A stretch of 56,877 nucleotides of DNA. Origin: Candidatus Omnitrophota bacterium. Its GTDB lineage: Bacteria; Hinthialibacterota; Hinthialibacteria; Hinthialibacterales; Hinthialibacteraceae. Both the position numbers and the translations under genes were made by a program. Below, piece by piece: positions 46,252-55,618 of the stretch. Below the pieces are notes generated by a model. It worked only from the letters and a program-made list of their open reading frames with translations. It was not told the origin of the DNA and made no database searches. The stretch is from NCBI GenBank assembly GCA_016934335.1, contig JAFGTC010000285.1, positions 1-56,877 of the forward strand, given 5' to 3'. Each line of letters begins with the position of its first letter. Position 1 is the stretch's first letter.

Positions 46252-48516
46252 ATGATCAATATTCTTCTTACCGCGCTGGTTTGGCATCTCGTATTCACCG
46301 GTTTCGGCTTGATGGTTCTGCCGATTTCCATGATCCTGTTTCGCCGCATGCCTGACGGCGGAATTCTGCTTTCGCGCCCCTTGGGGTGGCTTGCGCTCGG
46401 ATTTTTATCCTGGTGGCTGTCCTTTCTGCGTATTCTGCCGTTCTCAAAACTGGGGATCAGCATCGTTGGAATTGCGCTGTTCGCCTTGTCGATTTATCTG
46501 CTTAAAAAAAATCCCGCCTGGCATCTGCGTAAATGGCGTTTGCACTGGCGGACGGCGCTCAACGGAGAGGTTCTGGCTATTCTTGCTTTGTTGTTGATTC
46601 TGTTCGCGCGATGCAAAGATCCCAACATCAGCTCCACCGAGAAGCCCATGGACATCATGATGTTGAATTCTCTGACGGCGGCGAGCAGCATGCCCCCCGG
46701 CGACGCCTGGCTGGCCGGGCATCCCATCAACTACCACTACGGCGGCTATCTGCTGCATTCCATCCCTATCAAATTGACCGGCGTCCGACCTGAAATCGCT
46801 TACAATCTCGCTTTTCCGATCGTGACCTATTTAGGCGTCGCCGTCGCTTTCGTCTTGGGCCGCGCCTTGTTCGGGCGATGTCGCTGGGCGGCTCTGGCGC
46901 CGTTATGCATCTTTTTTATCGGCAATCTGGCCGGGGTGTCCGGTTTCTTGGAGCGAATCTCCTTCCCGCCAAATCTGCACGACTGGCGCTTCGGCTTTTT
47001 ATGGAACACTTCGCGCGTCATCTATGACGCGGGGGGGGCGACTATCAACGAATATCCTTTCTTCACCATTCTCTGGGGCGATTTGCATCCCCATTTCTCC
47101 AATATTCCTTTTTTCCTCTTTTTCCTTGCTTTGGCATTCGCTCTCGTTCGTTCGATCATGGCGCTGTCTTTGAATAAAATGAGGCGTTTCGAATGGCCTT
47201 TGATCGTCGCGACAATCATGGCGAGCGCCTATATTCTTCCCACCAATGTCTTCGACTTCCCCATTACTGCTTTATTTTTCGGCGCTCTCATCTCAGCGGG
47301 AATTCTGCATCGGTTGTGGAATGCGGATCTCAAGTGGAAAAGAATTGCACCTATGTTTATTTTGCTTTTGATCCCCATCGCCGGCTACCTGTTGGCCTTG
47401 CCTTTCTGGAGCGTTTTTATTCCCCCCGATCAGGGAACTCAGATTCAAATAGCGGCCGAACATACGAAACTCAGTGAATTCCTGCTGGTTTTCGGCCTCC
47501 ATTTCGCGGCGAGCGTTGGATTTTTATTCTTGCGGGGAAGGAGATTCTGGCTGACTCGAAGCCATGAAGAGGTTGGATTTTTCCTGGGCGTGATCGGCAT
47601 CCTGTTTATCGCACTCTGGGCGAAATACGGGTATATCGTCTGCGCTCTCACTCCATGCCTGGCTCTTATCTTCTGGCTGTTGGCGCTGCTAACTGTGCTT
47701 CAATCCGAGACATCCGCCAAAGCCCGCATTGACGTGGAACTGTTTGCATTGATCGCCTGCGCATTGGGCTGGTCTATGATCGCCGGCTGCGAGTTTATTT
47801 ATCTCAAAGACAATTACGGCATCGCCCGAATGAACACCATCTTTAAATTTCATTATTCGGCCTGGTTTCTTTTCGGCCTGGGCTTGCCTTATCTTATATA
47901 CAACGACTATCGACAGAGCGAACGATCCGTCTTTCAATGGTTCGTTCTTCTGCCGGTGCTCGGCCTCTTTTTACTGTCGCTGATTCCCCCTGCTTATGCG
48001 CTGGCATGGATTTATAAGATGCCGCTTCAAAATCGCTCTGCAACCTTGGACGGTCTGGCGTTTATGCGCCATGACCGCCCCCGCCAGTATGAAATTCTGG
48101 AATGGATTCGAGCGAACGCCAAGCCGGACGATCGCATTCTCGAAGTGCCCGGCTGCGGCTATTTGCTGGAAAGCACCGTCTCAGCCTTCACGGGGCGGCC
48201 CACCGTCGTTGGCTGGGTGGGGCATGAAGCGCTCTGGCGCACTGGCGAGATGGACGCCGAAATTTATAATCGAAAAGCCGAAGTCGAGCGATTCTATTCA
48301 ACCCAAAACTGGGAGGAAGCCAAAGCCATACTGGAAAAATTCGAAATTCGCTATGTCGTTTATATCACGCCGGAATGCAGTGACAAAAAATCTTTGATCG
48401 GTCCTATGGAACAAGGCGTTTTTCGCCAGCATCTCCAACCGATCATAACAGGCGCGGGTCGAGTTGGATCTCGAACCGGGCTTTTCGAACTGTACGAAGT
48501 TTCGGATTCATTATGA
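46252..48516 (+). CDS. DUF2298 polytopic membrane protein
   Basis: 754 residues with at least 12 hydrophobic helices. The DUF2298 signatures are present: EKPMDIMMLNSLTAASSMPP near 125-145, HPINYHYGGYLL, and NEYPFFTILWGDLHPHFSNIPF near 265-290. The soluble end (about 610-754) includes EILEWIRANAKPDDRILEVPG. The fold resembles GT-C glycosyltransferases, so a lipid-linked sugar transfer is plausible but unproven. trpC begins 20 bases after its stop. Confidence 0.9.
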   Translation: MINILLTALVWHLVFTGFGLMVLPISMILFRRMPDGGILLSRPLGWLALGFLSWWLSFLRILPFSKLGISIVGIALFALSIYLLKKNPAWHLRKWRLHWRTALNGEVLAILALLLILFARCKDPNISSTEKPMDIMMLNSLTAASSMPPGDAWLAGHPINYHYGGYLLHSIPIKLTGVRPEIAYNLAFPIVTYLGVAVAFVLGRALFGRCRWAALAPLCIFFIGNLAGVSGFLERISFPPNLHDWRFGFLWNTSRVIYDAGGATINEYPFFTILWGDLHPHFSNIPFFLFFLALAFALVRSIMALSLNKMRRFEWPLIVATIMASAYILPTNVFDFPITALFFGALISAGILHRLWNADLKWKRIAPMFILLLIPIAGYLLALPFWSVFIPPDQGTQIQIAAEHTKLSEFLLVFGLHFAASVGFLFLRGRRFWLTRSHEEVGFFLGVIGILFIALWAKYGYIVCALTPCLALIFWLLALLTVLQSETSAKARIDVELFALIACALGWSMIAGCEFIYLKDNYGIARMNTIFKFHYSAWFLFGLGLPYLIYNDYRQSERSVFQWFVLLPVLGLFLLSLIPPAYALAWIYKMPLQNRSATLDGLAFMRHDRPRQYEILEWIRANAKPDDRILEVPGCGYLLESTVSAFTGRPTVVGWVGHEALWRTGEMDAEIYNRKAEVERFYSTQNWEEAKAILEKFEIRYVVYITPECSDKKSLIGPMEQGVFRQHLQPIITGAGRVGSRTGLFELYEVSDSL

Positions 48517-48535
48517 TTCGTGGCGGGAGCATCCA

Positions 48536-49342
48536 ATGAATGTAAAGCCATTAAAAGGAATACTGGCGGAAATTGTCGAATATAAAATGCACGAAGTGGC
48601 GGATCGAAAAAAAGAACGTTCTCTCGAGCATCTCCAGCAAGATATTGAAGACATGCCGCCGGCGCGCGATTTTCAATCGGCGCTGCGGCGGGGCGGCGGT
48701 TCACTGAAACTCCTGGCCGAGATCAAGGCGGCATCTCCGTCCGCCGGCGCCATTCGCAGCGATTTTGATCCTGCGGAGATCGCATCTCTCTACGAAAACA
48801 GCGGCGCGTCGGCCGTTTCTGTGTTGACCGACCGTAAGTATTTTTCCGGCGCCGACGAACATATCAAGGCGGCTCGCTCGGTCGTCTCTCTGCCCGTTTT
48901 GCGGAAGGATTTTACAATCGATGAATATCAACTTTACGAAAGCCGCGCTATCGGCGCCGACGCCGTGCTGCTCATGGCGCAGGTTCTAACCGAAGAAGCA
49001 TACGCCGATCTCTATCGTCAAGCGCGCCAACTAGGGCTTCATGTACTGGCGGAAGGTCATTCCGAGGATCAGATTCGCTTTATCGTCTCCATCGGCGCCG
49101 AAATCGTCGGGATTAACAACCGCGATTTCGACACGATGACAACCGACCTGCAGACCACGCTGCAATACGGTTTTCTCGTTCCTCCCGATCGCATTCTCGT
49201 CAGCCAGAGCGGTATGTTTACTCGTGAGGACGTCATCCCTCTCGACGAGGCGGGTGTGGATGCCATCCAAGTTGGAACCTCGTTGATGCAGAACGACGAC
49301 ATGAAAAGTCAAATCGATCGCCTGCTGGGCAAAATTCCTTAA
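48536..49342 (+). CDS. trpC: Indole-3-glycerol phosphate synthase
   Basis: 268 residues, single-domain form; makes indole-3-glycerol phosphate in tryptophan synthesis. EIKAASPSAG at 62-71 (Lys64), LRKDF at 122-126 (catalytic-type Lys124), DAVLLMAQ at 142-149, and later GINNRDF and SQSG strands give the TIM-barrel active site. The ATG at 48536 has GGCGGGAG upstream; the frame extends to 48464 inside the DUF2298 gene but that start is not credible. It ends 6 bases before the convergent pseudopilin stop. Confidence 0.97.
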   Translation: MNVKPLKGILAEIVEYKMHEVADRKKERSLEHLQQDIEDMPPARDFQSALRRGGGSLKLLAEIKAASPSAGAIRSDFDPAEIASLYENSGASAVSVLTDRKYFSGADEHIKAARSVVSLPVLRKDFTIDEYQLYESRAIGADAVLLMAQVLTEEAYADLYRQARQLGLHVLAEGHSEDQIRFIVSIGAEIVGINNRDFDTMTTDLQTTLQYGFLVPPDRILVSQSGMFTREDVIPLDEAGVDAIQVGTSLMQNDDMKSQIDRLLGKIP

Positions 49343-49348
49343 TTCGCC

Positions 49349-49978
49349 TTAAATCCCCGCTACGCCGCCCGGAGTGTAGACAATATCCCCCGAACTCAAC
49401 AGCCCGTTGCTGACGGCGAAAACCTGGGGATTATAGGCCGGTAGTATATCCTCCGTCTTGTCCGGTCCGGGGCTGGTAAGGATGTATTCGCCGTCGATTC
49501 CCGTTCTTTGAAGCATGTTTTTCCATCCCTGCGCCCACGATTCCACCGTGCTTCCGGCGCCTGTGCCGGTATAGGGCTTGCGCCGCGCGGTTCGATACCG
49601 AACGTGGGGATCGTTTTTGCTGAGTGAACCGGTGCTGTCCTGCTGACCGTAAATCTTGTAGCCCAGGTTGAATTCATCGACGGGCAGCGATGACATATAA
49701 GCGATGGGAGTGGTTAAACGCTCCGGTAAAAATCCCCAACTGTGCGCCTCGCGCGGAGTTAAAAATGTGATGATGCCCAGTGGATAATCGCCATGATCGA
49801 CGGAATAAGTTCCAAACGCCACGCCGATGTTGCGCATATCGGCGGCCGCTCGCGTGATCTTGGCCCGCACTTGAGCGTTCATAAAATTGGGGACGGCGAT
49901 CGCTGCTAATATTCCGATGATCGCTACTACTATCAGCAGTTCAATTAGGGTAAATCCACGGTTCTCTCTATTTTTCAT
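49349..49978 (-). CDS. Type II secretion-type pseudopilin (second orphan)
   Basis: 209 residues. Leader MKNRENRG, then FTLIELLIVVAIIGILAAIA with Glu at mature position 5, followed by PNFMNAQVRAKITRAAADM and a Y/P-rich globular part with HGDYPLG. Organised as the 34.2 kb pseudopilin and nearly identical to it in the first 35 mature residues, but with different codons and unrelated C-termini, so they are old paralogues. No secretion machinery nearby. Confidence 0.92.
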   Translation of the reverse strand: MKNRENRGFTLIELLIVVAIIGILAAIAVPNFMNAQVRAKITRAAADMRNIGVAFGTYSVDHGDYPLGIITFLTPREAHSWGFLPERLTTPIAYMSSLPVDEFNLGYKIYGQQDSTGSLSKNDPHVRYRTARRKPYTGTGAGSTVESWAQGWKNMLQRTGIDGEYILTSPGPDKTEDILPAYNPQVFAVSNGLLSSGDIVYTPGGVAGI

Positions 49979-50385
49979 AAGAATCTCCCACAGTGCGGTA
50001 ATGGATCAAATCAACTCATATCTTATATTAAAGAACGCTTGTGGATTCTGTCAAACATCTCAGAGTCATTCGGTCAATGGATACCGACAAAATTCTTCGC
50101 TGAAATGTGTGAACAATATTTCTCTCAAATCGGCCTCTAGTATAAAGATATATTCTTACGATCAATGATTTATGTAGGGGAAAAAGGAGAATCCCCGCAT
50201 ATCTTTTTCAAAAATTTTTAAAATCTCTCATTTTACCCATTGGTTTTTGGGAGAAACTGGCTAAATTATATCTGAGTGAACATTCATTCCGCTCCCAAGC
50301 CACAATAAATTGGTCAAAAAAGCAATAAAGAATTAGCTGCATGGAGTAGTTCACCACTCAAAATGTCGATTTAGGTGGACGAGAA
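49979..50385. promoter_or_regulatory. Divergent promoter region with a candidate TetR operator
   Basis: About 400 bases, AT-rich. The reverse complement of 50273-50290 (GGAATGAATGTTCACTCA) matches 14 of 18 positions of a dyad found before the adaptor gene. Its core TGAATGTTCA is palindromic. GGTGGACGAG precedes the tetR start. No gene found. Confidence 0.5.
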
Positions 50386-50964
50386 ATGGCTAAGTCCTTG
50401 AAACGAGACGAGATTATTCGAGTCGCATTAGAATTGATCGCCGAACATGGCTTTCATGGCACTTCGATGGCCATGGTCGCCGAAGAAGCCAAAGTCGGAG
50501 CTGGAACAATCTATCGTTATTTCGAAAGCAAAGATGCACTCATTATGGCGCTGTTTAAGGAAGCCGAAATCAAAATGCAAGAAGCTCTTACGGTCAAACC
50601 TTATGAACATTTTTCGATTCGAGAGCGCTTTTTTTATCTGCATACATCCTTGCTGCGATATATGATTAATAATCCAATACATTTCAAATACTTAGAGCAG
50701 TTTTTTAATTCTCCTTACGGGATAAAATTCCGTCGTGATCAATTTCTTAAAGATAAAAAAGGAGAGAGCCACACGTTCTTGAAATTGTTTTCTGAAGGGC
50801 TCTCTCAAGGAATTATGAAAAATCTGCCTCTTGTAGTTCTATTCGCATTGGCCCTTGGCCCTATCATGGATATGGCGCGTGATCATATCCTTGGTTTTTT
50901 TAAATTGAACGATGACTTGATTACTCAATCCGTAGAAGCGTGTTGGGATGCGGTCAAGAAATAG
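50386..50964 (+). CDS. TetR/AcrR family transcriptional regulator
   Basis: 192 residues. The N-terminal helix-turn-helix is standard (ALELIAEHGFHGTSMAMVAE then GAGTIYRYFESKDALI, about 16-50), and the C-terminal ligand-binding domain is helical and diverged. It sits directly upstream of, and on the same strand as, an RND efflux operon, the usual arrangement for a local repressor. A related dyad lies before its own gene and before the adaptor gene, suggesting autoregulation and control of the pump. Confidence 0.94.
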   Translation: MAKSLKRDEIIRVALELIAEHGFHGTSMAMVAEEAKVGAGTIYRYFESKDALIMALFKEAEIKMQEALTVKPYEHFSIRERFFYLHTSLLRYMINNPIHFKYLEQFFNSPYGIKFRRDQFLKDKKGESHTFLKLFSEGLSQGIMKNLPLVVLFALALGPIMDMARDHILGFFKLNDDLITQSVEACWDAVKK

Positions 50965-51005
50965 AGATAAGAGTACATAAAATATGTTATTTTTGACTCG
51001 AATAT

Positions 51006-51023
51006 GGAATGAATATTCGTTCC
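51006..51023. promoter_or_regulatory. Candidate TetR operator before the efflux operon
   Basis: GGAATGAATATTCGTTCC is palindromic at 16 of 18 positions, the only mismatch being one T/G pair. It begins 8 bases after a TTGACT -35-like box (50993-50998), so binding would block transcription. A second small dyad, CGAAT-AATC-ATTCG (51023-51036), abuts it. The adaptor start is at 51082. The site resembles the dyad upstream of tetR. Confidence 0.6.
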
Positions 51024-51081
51024 GAATAATCATTCGTTACAATTAAAATCAACGGCTATTTCTCAGAAAGGTGTTCAGATC

Positions 51082-52389
51082 ATGTCGTTCACAACTATAA
51101 AAAAGTTAGCGGCTCTCGCAATGTTTTTTGCCGTATGCATCATGCTGACCAAGTGTGAAAACGATGCTCCAGCTCAAGAAAACGCGAATACTCCGCTTCC
51201 CGAGGTGGGAATCGTTATCGTGAAAAGCGAGTCCCTCTTGCTGAGCACAGAACTGCCTGGTCGAGTATCCTCTTTCCGAGTCGCCGAAATACGACCTCAA
51301 GTCAGCGGTCTTCTTCAAAAGCGCTTTTTTACTGAAGGCGCCGATGTCGTATCAGGCCAGCAGCTCTACCAGATTGATCCCGATCCTTTTCAGGCGGAAC
51401 TCGACAAGGCCGAAGCAAATTTAGCCGTCGTAAAGAAAACCGTGGAACGGACGCGCGCAGCCCTGCAAGCCAGCTTCGCCAATGTCAATCAGCAGAAGGC
51501 CACGCTGGATTTTGCTCAAAAGAACCGGAAACGTTTTGAGGAACTGATCGCCGACGGCGCGGTTTCTCTCACCGAACGCGATCAGGCTGTGACCCAAGAC
51601 GAAGTGGCTCAGGCCGCTCTCAAGTCAGCGGAAGCCCAGGTTATGCGCGACAGGGAAGTGGTGGCGGAAGCCGAGGCGGCGATCAAGCAGGCGGAGGCGG
51701 TTGTAAAATCGGCGCGGATCAATCTGGAATATACTCACATCACGGCTCCCATTTCCGGGCGCATCGGCCGCTCCAATATCACTGAAGGCGCCATCGTAAT
51801 GGCTTATCAGGCCACTCCCTTGTCGACTATACAACAATTGGATCCGATCTATGTGGATGTTCCGCAATCCACCACTGAACTATTGCGACTTCGTCAAAGG
51901 CTGGAAAAAGGAGGCCTTAACCAGGAGGGCGCCGATCACAAGAAAGTCAAAATCCTTTTGGAGGATGGATCGGAATATTCACAGGAGGGAGATCTTCAGT
52001 TTCGCGATATCACGGTAGATCCAACAACAGCCTCCGTCGTTTTACGAATCCTCGTCCCTAATCCGGAATCTGTCTTACTGCCGGGCATGTATGTGCAGGC
52101 GGTGGTGAAGGAGGGGGAAAAACACGATGCCCTTATGATCCCGCAACAAGCGGTAATGCGGGATCATAAAGGCGATCCGTATGTCATGCTCGTTAATGAT
52201 GAAAATCAAATAGAACAGCGAATGATCATAATCAATCGAGCGATAGGCAATCAGTGGTTTGTTTCCGATGGATTGTCGCAGGGGGATCGAGTTGTTGTAG
52301 AGGGAAGTCAAAAGGTGCATCCCGGATCCAGCGTCAAAGCAATCGTTGTTGAATCTAAGCAGAACAATGGCGATGAAAATGAAGGCTAA
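51082..52389 (+). CDS. RND efflux periplasmic adaptor (AcrA/MexA type)
   Basis: 435 residues. An N-terminal signal with Cys25 in the LTKC segment is probably a lipoprotein site, although Lys before Cys is unusual. Then come the barrel-sandwich lipoyl half (EIRPQVSGLLQKRFFTEGADV), a long helical hairpin (about 95-210, many A/K/E/Q residues), the second lipoyl half (INLEYTHITAPISGRIGRS), and beta-barrel and membrane-proximal domains ending near residue 425. It links the inner-membrane pump to the outer-membrane channel. The permease gene follows after 57 bases. Confidence 0.95.
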   Translation: MSFTTIKKLAALAMFFAVCIMLTKCENDAPAQENANTPLPEVGIVIVKSESLLLSTELPGRVSSFRVAEIRPQVSGLLQKRFFTEGADVVSGQQLYQIDPDPFQAELDKAEANLAVVKKTVERTRAALQASFANVNQQKATLDFAQKNRKRFEELIADGAVSLTERDQAVTQDEVAQAALKSAEAQVMRDREVVAEAEAAIKQAEAVVKSARINLEYTHITAPISGRIGRSNITEGAIVMAYQATPLSTIQQLDPIYVDVPQSTTELLRLRQRLEKGGLNQEGADHKKVKILLEDGSEYSQEGDLQFRDITVDPTTASVVLRILVPNPESVLLPGMYVQAVVKEGEKHDALMIPQQAVMRDHKGDPYVMLVNDENQIEQRMIIINRAIGNQWFVSDGLSQGDRVVVEGSQKVHPGSSVKAIVVESKQNNGDENEG

Positions 52390-52446
52390 GACTCTCTGTT
52401 TGGAATATCAAATTGATTAGGATTGTCAAATTTACGGAGGATTGTA

Positions 52447-55400
52447 ATGTTATCAAGATTTTTTCTGGAGCGTCCCGTTTTTGCATGGGTCATCGCCATT
52501 ATCCTTATGGTGTTTGGATTGCTGGCGATCTATCAGCTGCCTGTTTCTCAATACCCGCCAATCGCGCCTCCGTCTATAGCGATTACGGCGTTTTATCCTG
52601 GCGCTTCAGCAGAGACGGTCGAAAACAGCGTCACCCAAATCATCGAGCAGAAAATGACCGGCTTCGACAAGCTGTTGTATTTCACCGCAACCAGCGATTC
52701 GTCGGGCAGTTCCCGCCTCGAGTTAACGTTTGCTCCCGGAACCGATCCGGATATGGCGTGGTCGCAGGTGCAGAATAAACTCCAACTGGCCATGGCGAGT
52801 CTGCCGGAGGTGGTGCAGCGGCAAGGCATCAAGGTGAGCAAATCGACCCGCAATTACCTTATGATCGTGGGCATGATTTCCGAGGATGGAAGCATGGACG
52901 GCAACGATCTGCGGGACTATGCCCAATCCAACCTGGAGAAAGTCCTCTCCCGCGTACCGGGCGTCGGAGAAGTGGAGGTTTTCGGCAGCCAATATTCTAT
53001 GCGCATCTGGCTGGATCCTGACAAACTGACCGATTATAAAATGACCTTTCAGGATGTGATCAGCGGGCTGCAATCTTACAACGTGGAAGTCTCTGCCGGT
53101 CAGTTCGGCGGATCTCCGGCTGTAGAGGGCCAGCGCTTGAACGCCGCCATCGTCGTTCAGAATCTGCTGAAAACGCCGGAAGAGTTCGCCTCCATCCCTC
53201 TGCGAACCAATCCTGATGGATCAGTGGTAAAGATCTCTGATGTCGGGCGGACGGAATTGGGAACCGAATCGTACGATATCCAATCCTATTACAATGGCAA
53301 ACCCTCCTCCGCTATGGCCATTCGGCAGGCGGCCGGCGCAAATGCCTTGGAAACCGCCAATAATATACGAACGCGTTTAGACGAGATGAGCCGCTACTTT
53401 CCCCCCGGCTTAAAAATTGTATATCCCTATGACACCACCCCCTTTGTCCGGGTTGCGATCAATGAGGTAGTTCGAACCCTGTTTGAGGCGATTCTGCTGG
53501 TTTTTCTGGTCATGTACTTATTTATGGGCAATTTGCGGGCCACCTTGATTCCCACCATCGCCGTACCGGTCGTGCTTTTGGGGACGTTCGCCATCCTGGG
53601 ATTTTTCGGATTCTCGATCAATATGTTGACCATGTTCGCGATGGTGCTCGCGATCGGTCTGTTAGTGGATGATGCAATCGTGGTTGTCGAAAATGTAGAG
53701 CGCATCATGAGCGAGGAAGGACTTCCTCCCAAAGAAGCGACCGCCAAGTCAATGGACCAAATCACCAGCGCTCTGATCGGCATTGGTCTGGTGTTGTCGG
53801 CTGTGTTCGGCCCGATGGCTTTTTTTGCCGGCTCCACAGGCGTCATCTATCGCCAATTTTCGGTGACTATTATTTCCTCAATGCTTCTGTCGGTCGTGGT
53901 GGCTCTGGTGCTGACGCCGGTGTTATGCGCCTCGTTTCTTAAGCCGGTGCCCAAGGGTCATGAACCGGCGGAATCGGCGGTCTGGTTTCTGCGTCCCTTC
54001 TTTATGTGGTTCGATCGCACCTTTTTCTGGATTCGCGACTGGTATGTAAGATTAGTAGAACATTCTCTGTCCAGAAAGTTACGTTACCTGATGATTTTCG
54101 TAATCATTGTGGCGGCTATGGGATATCTTTTTATGCGGATGCCAACCGCGTATCTGCCCGATGAGGACCAAGGCATGTTGATGGTGCAGGCTACTCTTCC
54201 CGGCAACTCGACTCTAGAGCAGACGCAGCAAATCATGAATGAAGTTCAAAAATATTTTTTGGAGCAGGAGAAAGACTCGGTCGATTCGTGCATGACCATT
54301 TCCGGGATCAATTTTGCCGGCCGGGGGCAGAATTCAGGCATGTCGTTTGTCAAACTTCGAGATTGGGAACTCCGCGGCAGGCCTGAATTGAAAGTTCAGG
54401 CGATCAGTGAACGGGCGATGGCCAATTTTTCAAAAATTCGAAACGCGATGGTGTTCGCCTTTGCGCCGCCTGCGGTAGTCGAGTTGGGGCAGGCCAAGGG
54501 CTTTGACTTCGAATTGTTGGATTTTGGCGGTTTAGGGCACGCCGATCTCATGGAAGCGCGAAATCAAATTCTTAGCATGGCGGCTCAAAGCCCCGTCTTG
54601 ACTAAAGTGCGGCCTAACGGTCTGGATGATGTGCCCGAGTATCGGGTGAATGTGGACTGGGAGAAAGCCGGCGTATTAGGCGTTCCCATCAACTCGATTC
54701 ACAATACGATTGCGGCGGCCTTTGGCAGCGCCTATGTCAATGACTTCATCCAGGGCGGTCGCGTCAAAAGAGTTTATGTGCAGGCGGACGCTCCTTATCG
54801 CATGCTGCCCAAGAATCTCGATAAACTCTACGTGAGAAATACGGCAGGGAAGATGGTTCCCTATACTTCCTTCGCTTCCGGCGAGTGGCGTTATGGTTCA
54901 CCCAAACTGGAGCGTTTCAATGGATTTCCTTCTATCAACATCTTGGGTGAGCCTGCGCCGGGAAGAAGCTCCGGCGAGGCCATGCAGGAGATGGAAGACT
55001 TTGTGAAAGAGTTGCCGCAAGGCATCGGCTACGACTGGACAGGGCTTTCTTATCAGGAAAGGCAGGCCGGCACGCAAATAGGCGCTCTTTATTCTTTTTC
55101 CATTCTAGTCATTTTTTTATGCTTAGCCGCTCTTTACGAAAGTTGGCCCATCCCGATCTCGATCCTGCTGACATTTCCTCTCGGCGTAATTGGAAGCGTT
55201 ATATACTCTACTCTGCGAGGCCTTCCCAATGATGTTTACTTCCAGATCGGATTGCTGACGACCTTAGGCCTCACGACTAAAAACGCCATTTTGATCGTCC
55301 AGTTCGCCAAAAACGGCGTGGAACGCGGAATGGAGTTGATTCCAGCAACCCTGGAGGGCGCTAAATTGAGACTGCGTCCGATTGTCATGACGTCGATGGC

Positions 55401-55614
55401 TTTTGGATTCGGCGTTGTCCCGTTGGCGTTCGCTTCTGGAGCGGGCGCTGGAGCGCAAAACGCCATCGGCGTCAGCGTATTAGGGGGGATGATCTCCGCT
55501 ACTCTGTTCGTCATTATTTTTGCACCCTTGTTTTATGTGTTGATCGAAAAAATGTTTGGCAAGAGTTTGAAAAATGAGAGTCAAATCGTGGAATCCCATC
55601 GATCAGGAAACTAA
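52447..55614 (+). CDS. RND multidrug efflux permease (HAE-1, AcrB-like)
   Basis: 1055 residues, full length. The start FFLERPVFAWVIAIILMV gives TM1, and QYPPIAPPSIAITAFYPGASAETVE opens the first porter domain. The proton-relay Asp pair is D408-D409 in GLLVDDAIVVVENV, and K945 lies in LTTKNAIL, matching AcrB D407, D408 and K940. The ATG at 52447 has GGAGG six bases upstream and is preferred to the TTG at 52423. It exports hydrophobic compounds using the proton gradient. Confidence 0.97.
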   Translation: MLSRFFLERPVFAWVIAIILMVFGLLAIYQLPVSQYPPIAPPSIAITAFYPGASAETVENSVTQIIEQKMTGFDKLLYFTATSDSSGSSRLELTFAPGTDPDMAWSQVQNKLQLAMASLPEVVQRQGIKVSKSTRNYLMIVGMISEDGSMDGNDLRDYAQSNLEKVLSRVPGVGEVEVFGSQYSMRIWLDPDKLTDYKMTFQDVISGLQSYNVEVSAGQFGGSPAVEGQRLNAAIVVQNLLKTPEEFASIPLRTNPDGSVVKISDVGRTELGTESYDIQSYYNGKPSSAMAIRQAAGANALETANNIRTRLDEMSRYFPPGLKIVYPYDTTPFVRVAINEVVRTLFEAILLVFLVMYLFMGNLRATLIPTIAVPVVLLGTFAILGFFGFSINMLTMFAMVLAIGLLVDDAIVVVENVERIMSEEGLPPKEATAKSMDQITSALIGIGLVLSAVFGPMAFFAGSTGVIYRQFSVTIISSMLLSVVVALVLTPVLCASFLKPVPKGHEPAESAVWFLRPFFMWFDRTFFWIRDWYVRLVEHSLSRKLRYLMIFVIIVAAMGYLFMRMPTAYLPDEDQGMLMVQATLPGNSTLEQTQQIMNEVQKYFLEQEKDSVDSCMTISGINFAGRGQNSGMSFVKLRDWELRGRPELKVQAISERAMANFSKIRNAMVFAFAPPAVVELGQAKGFDFELLDFGGLGHADLMEARNQILSMAAQSPVLTKVRPNGLDDVPEYRVNVDWEKAGVLGVPINSIHNTIAAAFGSAYVNDFIQGGRVKRVYVQADAPYRMLPKNLDKLYVRNTAGKMVPYTSFASGEWRYGSPKLERFNGFPSINILGEPAPGRSSGEAMQEMEDFVKELPQGIGYDWTGLSYQERQAGTQIGALYSFSILVIFLCLAALYESWPIPISILLTFPLGVIGSVIYSTLRGLPNDVYFQIGLLTTLGLTTKNAILIVQFAKNGVERGMELIPATLEGAKLRLRPIVMTSMAFGFGVVPLAFASGAGAGAQNAIGVSVLGGMISATLFVIIFAPLFYVLIEKMFGKSLKNESQIVESHRSGN

Positions 55615-55618
55615 ATTC

